Assembly (NCBI GenBank): GCA_001566295.1
Contig: KQ964246.1
Span: 1,860,001 to 1,924,000, forward strand
Reading direction: 5' to 3'
DNA length: 64,000 nucleotides
DNA from: Microdochium bolleyi
Taxonomy: Eukaryota > Ascomycota > Sordariomycetes > Xylariales > Microdochiaceae
Shown: positions 12,901-24,900 of the stretch, in pieces
Numbering within the stretch: position 1 is the first letter of the stretch
How the letters are laid out: each line of letters opens with the position of its first letter
The notes under the pieces: generated by a model
What the model was told of the DNA's origin: nothing
Databases searched by the model: none
What the model saw: the letters and a program-made list of their open reading frames with translations, nothing else
Program-made: the position numbers and the translations under genes

Positions 12901-15900
12901 TCGAGCACGTCCGTGGACACTGCAGGCTTCTCAAGGTCCTTGAGTTCCGGAGCATCTGTCTCAATTTCAGAGAGGTCGCGAGATCCAGTCGCATCTGTGG
13001 CTGCATCGGTGGCGACTGGAATTGGTATCAGTTCCAGACCGTCACGAGCTGCGGCGCCCGATGCACGACGTTCAGCATTCTCAGTTAGCTCCTCGAACCT
13101 TTTCTTGTCTTTGCCTTTGAGTTTCCCTTTCGTTTGTTTCTTCGCAACTAAATCAGCAAGGGCTTCCTCCTCGGCGGCAATTTGGGGATCCAGATCGGAC
13201 AACTGCTCATACCTCTCCACGGGGACGGTGGTTGGTGCTGTGGTTTCTTCGCCCTCCTTGGGGGGTATTGGTGTCGATTCTGTGGTTGTAGGTATCACTT
13301 CCGGGTCCTCAGTTGATTCCTGGCGTAGTTCCTCGGTGGCAGTCTCAAGAATAGAAGGCTCGGAGGGTTTCGTTTCCACGGGAGGCACAGGGTCCAGGGC
13401 TTTGGTTGGCAGATCCGGAGGGAGGTTTTCTGGTTCTGGGGCAGCCAGTAGTCCCCCGTTTAACGGATTCTGCTCCTCGCCGAGGGACTGTTCTGAGTCC
13501 CTAGGGGGAGTGTTCTCCTCATCACGGCGTTTTGCACTTTCTGTAAGCAGATCGAAGCGTTCTCGATCCTTTCGCTTGAGCTTGCCCTTCTCCTCCTTCT
13601 TGGCGACGAGTGCTGCAAGTTCTTCATGTTCCGCCAGAACTGCGGCATCGTGCTCGGTGGGCTCTGCTACTGGTGCAACCTCCTTTACAGCTGCAGCGCT
13701 CTCTCTGGGCTGTTCCACTGAAGTTTGCGTATCAAAGACAGTGTTCTCCTGGCCCGCGGTGGTCTCGTCAACGTCCTCCAATGTGGTTGCAGGCGTATCT
13801 GACGTAGAATCCGCAATCAGCAGTCCTTGATCGTTGGCAATGTCTTGACTCGCTGTTTCGGTCTTTGTTGTGGCGGTCGACTCAATGATTGGCTCCGGAA
13901 GAGGGATGTCTTGGCTCTGCTTCTTCTTCTTCTTTTTGGACTTCTTGGACGATGAAGGCTCTTCTTCCTGATCGGCAGCCGGCTCAGCTGGGGGCGTTGC
14001 TTCCACTGGTGACTTGGTCTTGGCACTTAGAACTGGCTCAAGAGTTGGCTCAGGAGTTGGCTCAAGTGTGGTCGTGCCATGCGGTCCCTGCAGCGCTGGG
14101 AACCCAGGTAGCTCGTTCGACAAAGGGGTTTGATCTGTCGGAAGTGTCGAATGCTCGTGTTGTAACTCGCGCGTAGGGTCAGAGGATAAGGGGAGGGACT
14201 CTTGCGGATTGCTGGGGAGATGCTCTGGTATGTTCACGAGCTGCTCATCCTCAGTAGGCTTGCCGAGAGAGGGTGCTTGGGTGAGGTCTTGGCCAGCCTT
14301 CTCCTCGATATCGACTTTGGATAAAGAGGTCTCTGGAACTGCGTTCGGCACTGCCACTGGTTCTTGCACGTCTGAGATTGGCACTTCGGCCTTTTCTTCC
14401 GCAACAATGACTGCTGGCTCTTCGATAGCTTCCTTGTGAGAGTCTCTGATGAGTGCTTCGGATTGAGCGGAGAATCCAGCATTATCCTCAGCTCGCGGCA
14501 CGGACTCTTCAGCGGGGTTGCGCTCAGCTTCTGTTGACTTCGATAGGCTATCTGGGCCAACAGCCTGGTTCGCAGCAATATCAACGGGAGCGGATGCGAC
14601 AACGAGTGCGGAAGTCCGGGCTTCGGCTCTATCCTGTGCTCTCTTTGTGAGCTCCGCATAACGTTTCTTGCTGGTTCCCTTGAGCTTGCCATTCTTGTCT
14701 TTCTTGGCTTGAAGAGCAGCAAGCTCCGACTCTTCAGCTTTGATCTCAGCCGCCAGAGCAGGGTCGATCGCAGGCTCATCGCGGAGAGTGTCACTTGTCT
14801 CTGGAGAGTCAAGTCGGACTGAGACTGGTTCGACTGGGAGCTCTTCCCCAAGCGTTTCTAACTGCGGCGGGTTCTTCTCTGAGGGCTCGGCTCCTTTGAG
14901 GACGTCGGTAGGTTTCTCCATATTTGGTTGGTCAACAAACTCGCGCGCTGGCTCGGCAGTGGTTTGGTCCAAGGAAGCCTTAGACGGCTCCGCCGAAGGC
15001 TCTGGTACCAAAGCAGAAGGTTCAGAGAGAGTAGGCTCAGCGGCAGTTTCAAGCATGGATTCTGCGGCAGCTGACTGAGAGTCACGCTTCTCCTTCTTGT
15101 TCTTCTTGCTCTTCTTGGCAATTGTATCAGTAGGCTCGGCCACTTCGATTGGTGCTGAGATCAGAGCTGGGGACACGACTTCGGCTTGTGGCAAGAACTC
15201 TTCGGCTGTGTCGAGACCAGCAGTACCAATGGTGGGAGCTAGGGGCTGATTGCCTTCAGCTTCAGGCTCGACTTCTCTCACCTCCGAAGCGTGCTCATCT
15301 GTAGGAACTTGTGATGGGACGGGTTCTGCAAGATCCACTGTTGCCTGGAGAGCTTCGTCCTTGCTTGTGTCTGGCCCCGGCGATGCGACCAATGCCACTG
15401 GCAAGGCCGAAGGCTCAGTTGCGGGCTTGTCGGCAATTGTCATAGATTGCTCATCGGCAAGAAGTGGCTCACCAGTTGGCGGAAGGACATCTTCGAGAGG
15501 TATGGCTTGGCTGTCCCTCTTCTTTTTCTTTTTCTTGTCCTTCTTGCTCGAGCTGGCCTCAACAACCTCAGGAGCATCTGGCTGGGTCGGAACATCAGGG
15601 ACCGTGTGAGGCAGGGCCTCGGAGTGTTCAGCTTCCGATTGTCTGAGGGTTTCAGACACTGGTTCAGCTGCAGCTTGTCCAGGTTCCACAGCACGGGGCT
15701 TGGAAGGGTCATCAGCCGATGGACGCAGGTCCGCTGCCTCGCTCCCAGTGAGGTCATTAGAGAACGCAACGATTGGAACCTCGGCCTGAGAAATGGTAGT
15801 GCTAGCAATGTTGTCGTCAGCCGCTGGATCCTCAAGATCCGTATTTTTGTCAACCTCGGTGGAGAGAGTAACTGTAGGGGCCTCTGTCTTGGTTTCGGCG

Positions 15901-18900
15901 ACATCAGGAACTTGGAGCTCAGCGTCCGGTGCAGAAGATGCCTCTATGGCGCCCATGCCGATGTCTTGGCTAGCACTCTTCTTCTTCTTCTTGCTCTTCT
16001 TCGAGCTGCCGGCCACAGCTTCCTCCACAGGTGGGACTTCTGAATCAGCTTCATTCTCTTGTGTCTGCTGAGCGACAGTGTCGAGAGGGTTGGCTGCAGC
16101 AGGTTCCGAAGGGCTATCTTCGATACCGACGGCTTCGGCAGCCAAGGGTTCAACGCTTCTATTGACGAGGGAATTTTCGGATACTTCTTTACTTGGCTCA
16201 GGTATGTTCGCGTGTTCAATAACCTCTTTCGCCTCTACAACAGCTTTGTCGGGTGCGGTCATCTCGATCTGGTAGTCTGTCTCGTCGTCTCTAGGGATGG
16301 GGATAGAAGAAGGGTCGGTGTCCACGTTCGCGGCGTCTCTTGAGATCTCTCGGATGTCCATCGGAGTAGCAGTGCCTGCCTCATCGGCCTGGTGGTCAGC
16401 ATTGGCTGGGACTGACTTCGCCTCGTCGGTTGCCACCTCGGCGGCGCCTTCTGCTTGCAGAGTGCCTAGATCGGGCGTCTCTGAGATGGACTGCTTTTTC
16501 TTCTTCTTGTCCTTTTTGCTCTTCTTCTTGCTCACAGCAGGCTCTACCTCTATTGCCGAGGGTGGATCTGACACTGCAAGCCTGGCAGTGGCTTCAGATT
16601 TCTGGGAAACCTCGGTGGCAGTGAATGGTCGTTCAACATCATGGATCAACTTGGGCTCCTCGCCTCTGTCGCGATGTGCATCGGCAGGCCCGGCCGCATC
16701 AGATTGTTCCAGGGTGGAGGTAGGCACAACTGAAACTGCCACTGAAGCTGAGTCCTTTGCCGGCGCCACCTCTTGCCCACTCATACCGAGCTCAGAGTCG
16801 GTCTTGCCTGTCGCAGACTTTTCAATCACTATTTCGGTATTTTGTGATTCTGCTGATTCGGGCGAATTGTCTAATGTTTCGTCGAAGGTCACGCCTTGAG
16901 GCTGGTCCAAGCCGGGGTTGGCAGGGACAGTCGAATCAACGACGAACTCCTCAGGAACGTTGTCGAATGTGATGCCGTGGCGCTTCTGGTTGTCCTCACT
17001 GCTAGCCTCTGTGGGAATGTCACTTGCTGGGTCGAGAGCATCTGTCTTTACGTTATCGACCTCACCCAAAGCAAGTTCTCCTTCTGGGAGCTCGGGAGCT
17101 GATCGAGCTGCATCACCAAGCGTGCCAGCATCGATGGCCGAAGGTGCTGGTGTCGCGTCTCCGCTCTCTTGGACGGGCTGAGTGGTATCAGTAGCAATGA
17201 CATCGGCACGAGCGGCTGCCTCAGCGTCTGCTGCCTCCTTCTTCTTGCTCTTCTTGGACTTGGTCACTCTAGACTCGTCTTCTGGGAGAGCTGAGGTAGT
17301 GACTTGCTCCGGAGTAGGTGCCTCTGGAATAGTGGTATTGGCTGCATCAATGGCCCGCGCGTCTGTAACTGTCGTATTTGCGTTGTCCGTAGCAGCAATA
17401 TCAGCGGATTGTTCGAGTGTCGGAGGCTCAGTTTGCGATGTTGATGCTATGAGCAAAGTCGAATCCTCAGTCGTGCTGGCTTCTGGTTCTGCCAGAAATG
17501 GCGCCTCTGATTGTCCCGCGACAAGAACTGATTCTGCGACCATTGGCGCGAAAGTCGAAGCGGATGGCTTTTCAGTGGCAGGGTCCTCAAGTTGTACAGA
17601 AGCCCGCTTCTTCTTTTTCTTCTTGTCTTTCTTCGACTTCTTGCCAGATTCTTCCGCTTCCGCATTGGCATCCTCTGCCTCCTGAACATTCGCATCGGCC
17701 GTGATGGTGCTAGCTTCAGGAGCGGTGGTAACATCTGTAGTGACGGATTCTTCAGCTTTCCTAAGCTGTGCCACAATGGTAGGCTCGATGGCTTGCGTGA
17801 GGTCGGCAAGCACTTCGCTGGTTGGCTGAGTCACTTTTGTGAGAGACTCGATCTCAATTGGCTCCTCGGTAACTGGAACTTTCACGGCAGTATACGGCGT
17901 TTGCCCAGGCTGGGTAGGAGTAGATTCGTCCACATGCGTTTCCTGCGGCTGACTGTCCTGGATCGCTTCAGCAGCCTGCTCTTTGGTGGTGGGAGCTGCA
18001 GTCAAATTGGCGGGCTCAACAATGGGAGGCGCTTCGGGCTCGGTGAGAATGAGGTCCTCGGCCGCAAGTCCTCTTGCGTTATCCGGAAGTTCTGTCTCTG
18101 CAGGCTGCGTAACAGCGTCCTGGACTTCATCGGGTATCACAGTAGGCAAAGAAGTATCAGCTTCGGGCTCAGTGGCACCCGTCCGCTTCTTCTTCTTTTT
18201 CTTGCTCTTCTTTTCACTCGGAGCTTCGGTTTCAACGACAGAGGTCTGCTGGGGATCCTCAACCTCCTTCTCGGCTGCGGGTTGTACCTCTGTAGGCTCC
18301 ACAACTTCGGCTGTGCCGTCATGTTGCGGCTCAGGCATAGTCGACACAAGAGGTGCATCCTGAAGCATGTCGACAGTTCTCTTCTGAGGTTCTTCAAGGA
18401 CCTGGGCTTGCTCGCCGTCTGTGACAGTTGCTGACTTCTCATCGACGGCCACATCAGGTGAAGGTTCTGCTGGAGTTGCGCCGGAGGTGATGGGGTCACT
18501 GAGAACCTGCTGGACCGCCTCGTCCTGGAAAGCAGGAGACGAGTCCTCAGCTAAAGGAGAAGTAGGGAGAGGAAGCTCCTTGGCGAGGGAGGCGCTCGGT
18601 ACTTCGACTTGTTCGGCAGATGGCGTGCCCTCGCCGTGGTCGTGCTTGCTGGTTTCGACTGATTCAGAAGCCATTCGAGGCTGTTCGATGTCGAAAGCAG
18701 TAGACAGCTCCTCGACAATAGGAGACGTGGGAAGGGGCACGTCCTCAGCCGTGGGCGCCCTTGGGGTCCCTACTGCTTCGATAGGTTGAGCGCTCTCATG
18801 CTGATTCTGCTCCACTGCCTTGCGTGCCTGGGCAGCCTCTTCAGCCTCTGCAGCTCGACGCTCGATCTTCGCAGTGAGCTCTTCGAGTCGCTTGCGGTCT

Positions 18901-21900
18901 TTACTTTTGAGTTTACCCTTCTTCTCCTTCTTTGCTGAGAGTGAAGCAAACTCTTCGTCATCGGCGATAGCTTCTGGTGAGCGTGTATCGACGGGAGTGG
19001 CAGGTTGCTGAGGAATCTTGACTTCTGAGGGTAGAGTGATTTCGCTGGGTGGCAGGGCCTGAGCCGAGCTGGAGTCTATGACTTCAGTTTCTGGTACATG
19101 CTCCGGCTTAACATGGCTGGTCGCTGCCAATGCAGCCACTGATGCTGCAACGGCAGGCACAACTGCGTCCTCGAGCATTATGGGAGGAGCATCGGCCACC
19201 TCAGCAGAAACAGTCTCCAAAGTGGCGACCTCATCCTTCAATGGACTAGCAGTAGCTTCGCTCGGTGCTTCGACTGGTGCTTCTAAAGGTTCCTCGACAG
19301 GCTCCGTGGGGAAAGTAATCGCAGCGTCACTAGTAGGTCGCTCTGCGGCACCCGCATCAGGTACGCTGGGCTGGGCAGGATTGGAGTCGAACCCCCACGC
19401 ATTGAGGTCAACTTCATCGAGGGGTGAGGGCTCTGGAACGTGTGGCTCAGTGACGACAAGTGCCTCGGCCTGTTCTATGGGGATGTCCGTGGCAGTTGTA
19501 GCATCTTCTTTGTCCACGTTCTCAAGCACTGAGGTCGGTTGCTGCGCAGGCTGGTTCTCCTCGGGAAGAGCAACCTTCTTGGCCTTCTTCTTCTTTTTCT
19601 TGTCCTTCTTCGAAGTGGTAGCATTTTCCTCCGGTACCGCCTCAGGCTGCTCGGGTTCGACCAAAGGTTCGGTGACACCTTGATATAGCTCGGGCTGCTG
19701 GGATGACTGCTCAGCTTGCTCCTTAGCAAGGTCAGGCAATTGTGCTTCTTCCTGCATCTTATTAGCAGACGTATCGAGGACATGACGCTCGGCGACGAGT
19801 GGAGAGTGAATGACAATTTCCGGTACGATAGGAGCAATTTGCTGCGACTCTTGCCCTGGCTCAGCGCCAAAGTCTGGACCGAGTGCTGCCTCGGGGCCCT
19901 TCTCGGTAATATCGCGCAAAGATTCCTCGATGTAGTCCTGCGCGTGGCCCCCGGGCACGTCTGTGGTCGAAGATGGGTCGTTGGCAGCTGAGTCGTTGCT
20001 CGCAGACATTTCCGTAGAGGGCACATCTTTGAGACGCTCGGCAGCGGCTTGCTCCTCAAGCTTCTTCCTTCGCTTCATTTCCTTCTTCGAAAGCTTGACT
20101 GGTGCAACCTCCTGCTCATTTACGATGAGTTGTGAAGGCTGAGTTAAAGCAGGGGCTTCCTGTGAAGCATCTGGCCCACTAGGTTCTGAAGCGATGTCGA
20201 GTACCGAGTCAATCCTCGCGCTCGGCGCAACGGCAGCATGCTCCTCTTCGACCGGCTGTGAGGTGGACACATCATCAACAACAGTGACAGACTCTAGTTC
20301 TGCTGCCGTCTTGGCCTCGACAAGTGTGGTCGAGTCTTGAGCTGTTTCCGTGCCCTCTGCTGGGACAACAGAATTGATGATGGGCTCGCTTGCCTGCTGC
20401 TCGGACAACTGCACAGAGAGTTGAGCAAGTTGGTCGGCTGAGGGCTCGGCGGCGGGCTCAACGATCTGCTCTTCCCGAGCCTTGGCTGCAGCCGCTGCTT
20501 CCTCTGCCTTCTTGCGCCTCTTCAACTCCTTCTTCGATAGCTTGACAGGAGTAGCTGATGGCTCAGCGGCTGCAGCAGCCGGCTCGGGCTCCCCAATTGT
20601 TGAAACAACCAGGGCACCGACAGGAGCAGCAATGTGCTCTATCTCAGAGACCAGGGACTTGGAAGCAGGATCAGCGGCAAGGTCTGGCTGGGCGGTTGAG
20701 GACTGAGTCGAAATATCTTCAGTAGTGACTTCAAGTTGTTCTGAAGCTTGCATCTCCTCGGCAGACCTAGCCGGCTCCTCAACCGCAGGCTCAGGAACAA
20801 CAGGCGGAGCAACGTCAATGGGTGCCGGCATCTCGTCCTTGGGCTCGTCGTGTGCAGCTGAGTGCTGAGTTTCCTGGACGGCCTCAGCTTCCGCTACAGC
20901 TTGCTCTTGCTTCTTCTTTTTCTTCTTCGCCTTCTTGGAAAGTTTCTCTTGTGGCGCTTCGACCACGGGGCCGAGCTCAGGGCTCCGTGGCGATGCCTCA
21001 GTCTGGACTTCTGGTGCAGCTCGGGCCAGATCTCGGACATCTGAGACTGCCAGGAGCTGCTCTTCTTCCGGTGTAGCGCTGGGCAGAGCAATGGTTTCGG
21101 CCACGAGGAAATCTGCTTCCTCAGGCGAAATCTCAGGCAGGTCGAAAACATCAGGCTGGATATCTGGAATCGTCTGGGGGACAAATTGAGCCTCTGCTGG
21201 CAGAAAGAAATCTTCCTCCTCCGATGTGGAGTCTGGCAGGGCGATTGTTTCGGCCACAAGCAGGTCCGCTTCTTCAGGTGAGATTTTAGGAGAAGCGATG
21301 GTCTCTGTCTGGATCTCTGAGACAGTCTCAGGTACATCCTGAGGCTCTTCAGCCATGAGAAATTCTCCTTCGTCCAATGTGAGGTCCGGAAGAGCGATCG
21401 TTTCAGCCAATATCTCGCTGGCGGTATGGTGGACATCGGAAACGTCTTCGGCCACAAGGAACTCTACCTCCTCGTTGGAGAGCTCCGGAAGGCCGATCGT
21501 CTCGGCTTGGATTTCTGGAGCGGTTCGAGGGACATCCTCAGCATCTTCGGCGGCAAGGAAATCTTCCTCTTCCAGCGAGAGTCCGGGAAGACCAATCATC
21601 TCAGCCGAGATCTCGGGGCTGACTGGGCCAGCGTCCTGAGCTTCGAGAACCTCGAGCAGGTTTTCCTCTTCTCCAGCCGAGGCTTCCGGCAGAGCGATGT
21701 TCTCAGCCTGGTACAGGGACCGCGCTCGCTCCTCAGCGTCAAGTGCGATATTCTGATCGTCCTTCACTAAATGGGAAGCAGCTTCGTGGACGTTATAAGA
21801 CATAGGGAGCTCGGATGTTCGTTCCGCTGCCGATGCCACGAAGGATGACACGGTTTGCCTAGTAGGCGTGAGAGCCAGATCTTGAGGTTCGGAACACTCA

Positions 21901-24900
21901 GTCTCGTCTGCGCCCAAGAGAACAGCAGTGTCTAGTGAGGGCAGGTCCCGCCGAGCGGCCTCGCCCATACCAAACTCTGCAGCCGAGGGAGAGAGAGCGT
22001 CGTCCCATGCGTCAGAGAAGTCAGGCGAGTTATCGGCGTCATAGAACTCGTCTGCGGCGCTCTCGTCGCCTTGGTCATCATCAACATGAGCAGCGGCGTA
22101 AGCAGCCGCCGAGCCTGCGGCCACCGCAGCTATACCGGCGAGTGCGACCGCTGTGTGGTCCTTCTGCTCCTCTTTATTATCATCCGAGGCATCATCACCA
22201 GGGCCGGAGATGGCAGTGCGTTCTGCGGCTCGCAGGGTAGGCGACCGCTCGCGAGGCGTGGAGGCGGCAGTATCCTTCTGCGCGGATGGGCTCGAGTAGA
22301 GAAGGTAGGAGCTGCGGTCCTTGGTAACGGGATCGACCGCGTCAGGCCGTGGCGGTGACCAGTCCGAGTCGTCGTACGCTGCAGGAGAAGGACCCTCAGG
22401 CGATGCGGCTGCAGACTCAAACACGTCTGAATCGGACGGGGCGTCGGCATGCTCACGGAGAGCTTCATCGAGGGCAGCTTGCTCTCGCAGGGCATCGTCG
22501 AGTGTCCGGGACGGGAAGTCTGCCTTTGGCGTGGCCTCTTCCGAGCCGAGAACCTCGGGCTCGTTCTCGAACGCGGTGTCCAGAGAAAGTGAGGGGATGT
22601 GAGCGTAGTGCGATGGATCATCTTCGTCCGCGGCTTCCGATAGGTTTGGTGATGCCCTGGACGATGGCTCGCTTGGCTCGCTCGGTGGAAGCTCTGGTAG
22701 GTCTGACGGTTCAGGGACGGATTCATGCTTGTTGTCCCGCGATGCCTTCTCGAGCAGATACAGAGGCTTGAACTCCTTGGTCGCCTCCCACGACGTAGGC
22801 CGTGTCGTGCGAGTCTTGGTGGCACTGCTGGGCGCTTCTGGTATCGCAACGACCGGGGACGCTACTGGGGACGCGCGCAGGAAGCTTGGAGATAGGGGGC
22901 CTTGCCGTGAGCCGAGTCGGAATTGGAGAGGTACAGCGCTTTGACTTGGCGACTTCAGGAGCTTGAGTGGCGTATCATTGGCACTGCGCTTGCGGGCGTG
23001 CTTAAACACGTCGCGTCGCAGTTGCCACTCGTGCTCGGGCGTCTGTGGCCGACTGTCTGGTAGTGCTGGGAGCTCTTCAAGCTCAGCGACCGGGGAGCCA
23101 GGCGTGCTGGGAGGCAAGGGTAGCAAGTCGCCGTACTGCGGATCAATGGCTGGTCGGATCTCCCTCTCGACAATCTCGGGGTCGACGAGCTCCTCTAATG
23201 GGAGAGGTTCGGCGGAGGGGTCCTTGGGGGTTTCAGGAGATAGCTCCTTGAAGAGTTCGAGTGATGACTCCCTGAGAGGTTCAGTGAACGTCTCTTCGAG
23301 TGGTTCAGGAGACGGCTCCTTCTCAGTGGAGACTGAGGGTAGCGGAGCTTCCTGCTCCTTGGAGGAAACAGTGTTGTTGTTGGAGGCATTTTGACGGAAG
23401 CGCGAAGCGAACGCAAACGCAGAACCCGTCAGGCCGACACCCGCGCCAAGAGTGCCGGCATTATCTAAAAAAGACTTCTTCTCGTCCTCAGTAGACTTGC
23501 CTTTGCTGCGCTCCTTTTCGTCCGCGAGACCCATCGACGACCGGAAACGGTCGAAGAGGCCAAAGCCGCCGCCGCTGTTGCGCTTCTCCTTGAGGTCCTT
23601 ATCCGACTTGGAGCTCTTCAGCTCCCGGCGCTCACCGCCAGGAGCGGAGGCAACGGACTTGGTATCGTCGTTATCCTCGTCTCTGCGGCGACTGCTCTTG
23701 CTCCCGTTCGTCCGCGTCCGCTCGTACGAAATGACCGAGCTGACATCGTCTTCCACCGACTTGATCGGGTCTCGTCCCCACTCTATGGTTTCATCAAGTG
23801 CTTTCCGATCTTCATCGCCAAGCCCGGGGTAGCTGCGACGTTTCTCCTTCTTGCTGCGTTTCTCTCCCTCGCCGGCGTCAATCTCTGAGAATGTGACAGA
23901 CCGTGCTGGCGAGTCCGGATACACATCACGCTTCGACCTTCTAGAGCTTACGGATGCCTCAGAGCCGGCAGCGGACCGCGACCTGTGCGAAGGCTCGTCG
24001 TCATATATTTCGGAGTGGCGCTTGGACTTTCTCGAACTCGAGGACACCACGGAGGCAGCGTCATCTCGAGAGCGCGAGGGCGAGTCCTCATGCTTGTCGG
24101 ACTCGTGTCGCGACGATCTCTTCCGCTCGGACCGCGATGGTGAGTCCTCATGCTTGTCGGACTCGTGCCGCGACGACTTTCTGCGAGGCTCGCCACGAGA
24201 TGACGACTCCTCATACTTGTCAGAGTCATGCCTGGAGGATTTCTTCCGCGACTCGGACCGTGAAGGCGAGTCCTCGTACTTATCAGAATCGTGCCTCGAT
24301 GACTTCCTGCGAGACTTCTTGGAGCTGACTGATGCCGCATCGTCATCGTCGTACCGCCCACGCTCACGGTCGCGCTCAGACTGCTTCAGTTCGCTGAAAT
24401 AAGATGCCGCCTCGCCCTTTGGACTGGAGACGGTGTCGGCAGAAGAGCCCTCGCGCGAAGGCGATTCGTAGGCACCAGAATCACGTTTCGACGATTTTTT
24501 CTTCTTGCTTTTCTTCTTGGCGGCATCCCAGTCCTCCTCGGGCTCGGTTGCGACCGTCGTCTCCCTGGTGAGATTGCTGTGGGCTGCGACGGAGGGGAAG
24601 GAATCAGCCACAGTGTAGAAGCTTGCAACAGTAGATGGCGGTGCGATGTCACTGCGCATGTCATCGTCGACTGCATCACGATCGCGGCCGCGTTCTCTAT
24701 CGCGCGGGTGGCGCTCTTTCTCCTCTGACTCGATCGTGATCGGCTCTTCGGTAAGCGGGACAAATGAGAGGTCATCCGACTTCGACCTCCTATGATCAGA
24801 CTTCTTGTCGCCACGGGTCGATGGCTCGTATGTATCATCTATGGTCCGCTCATCGCTTTTTGAATCGGCCTTCTCGCGACCAGCCTGCGAAGCAAGTAGC

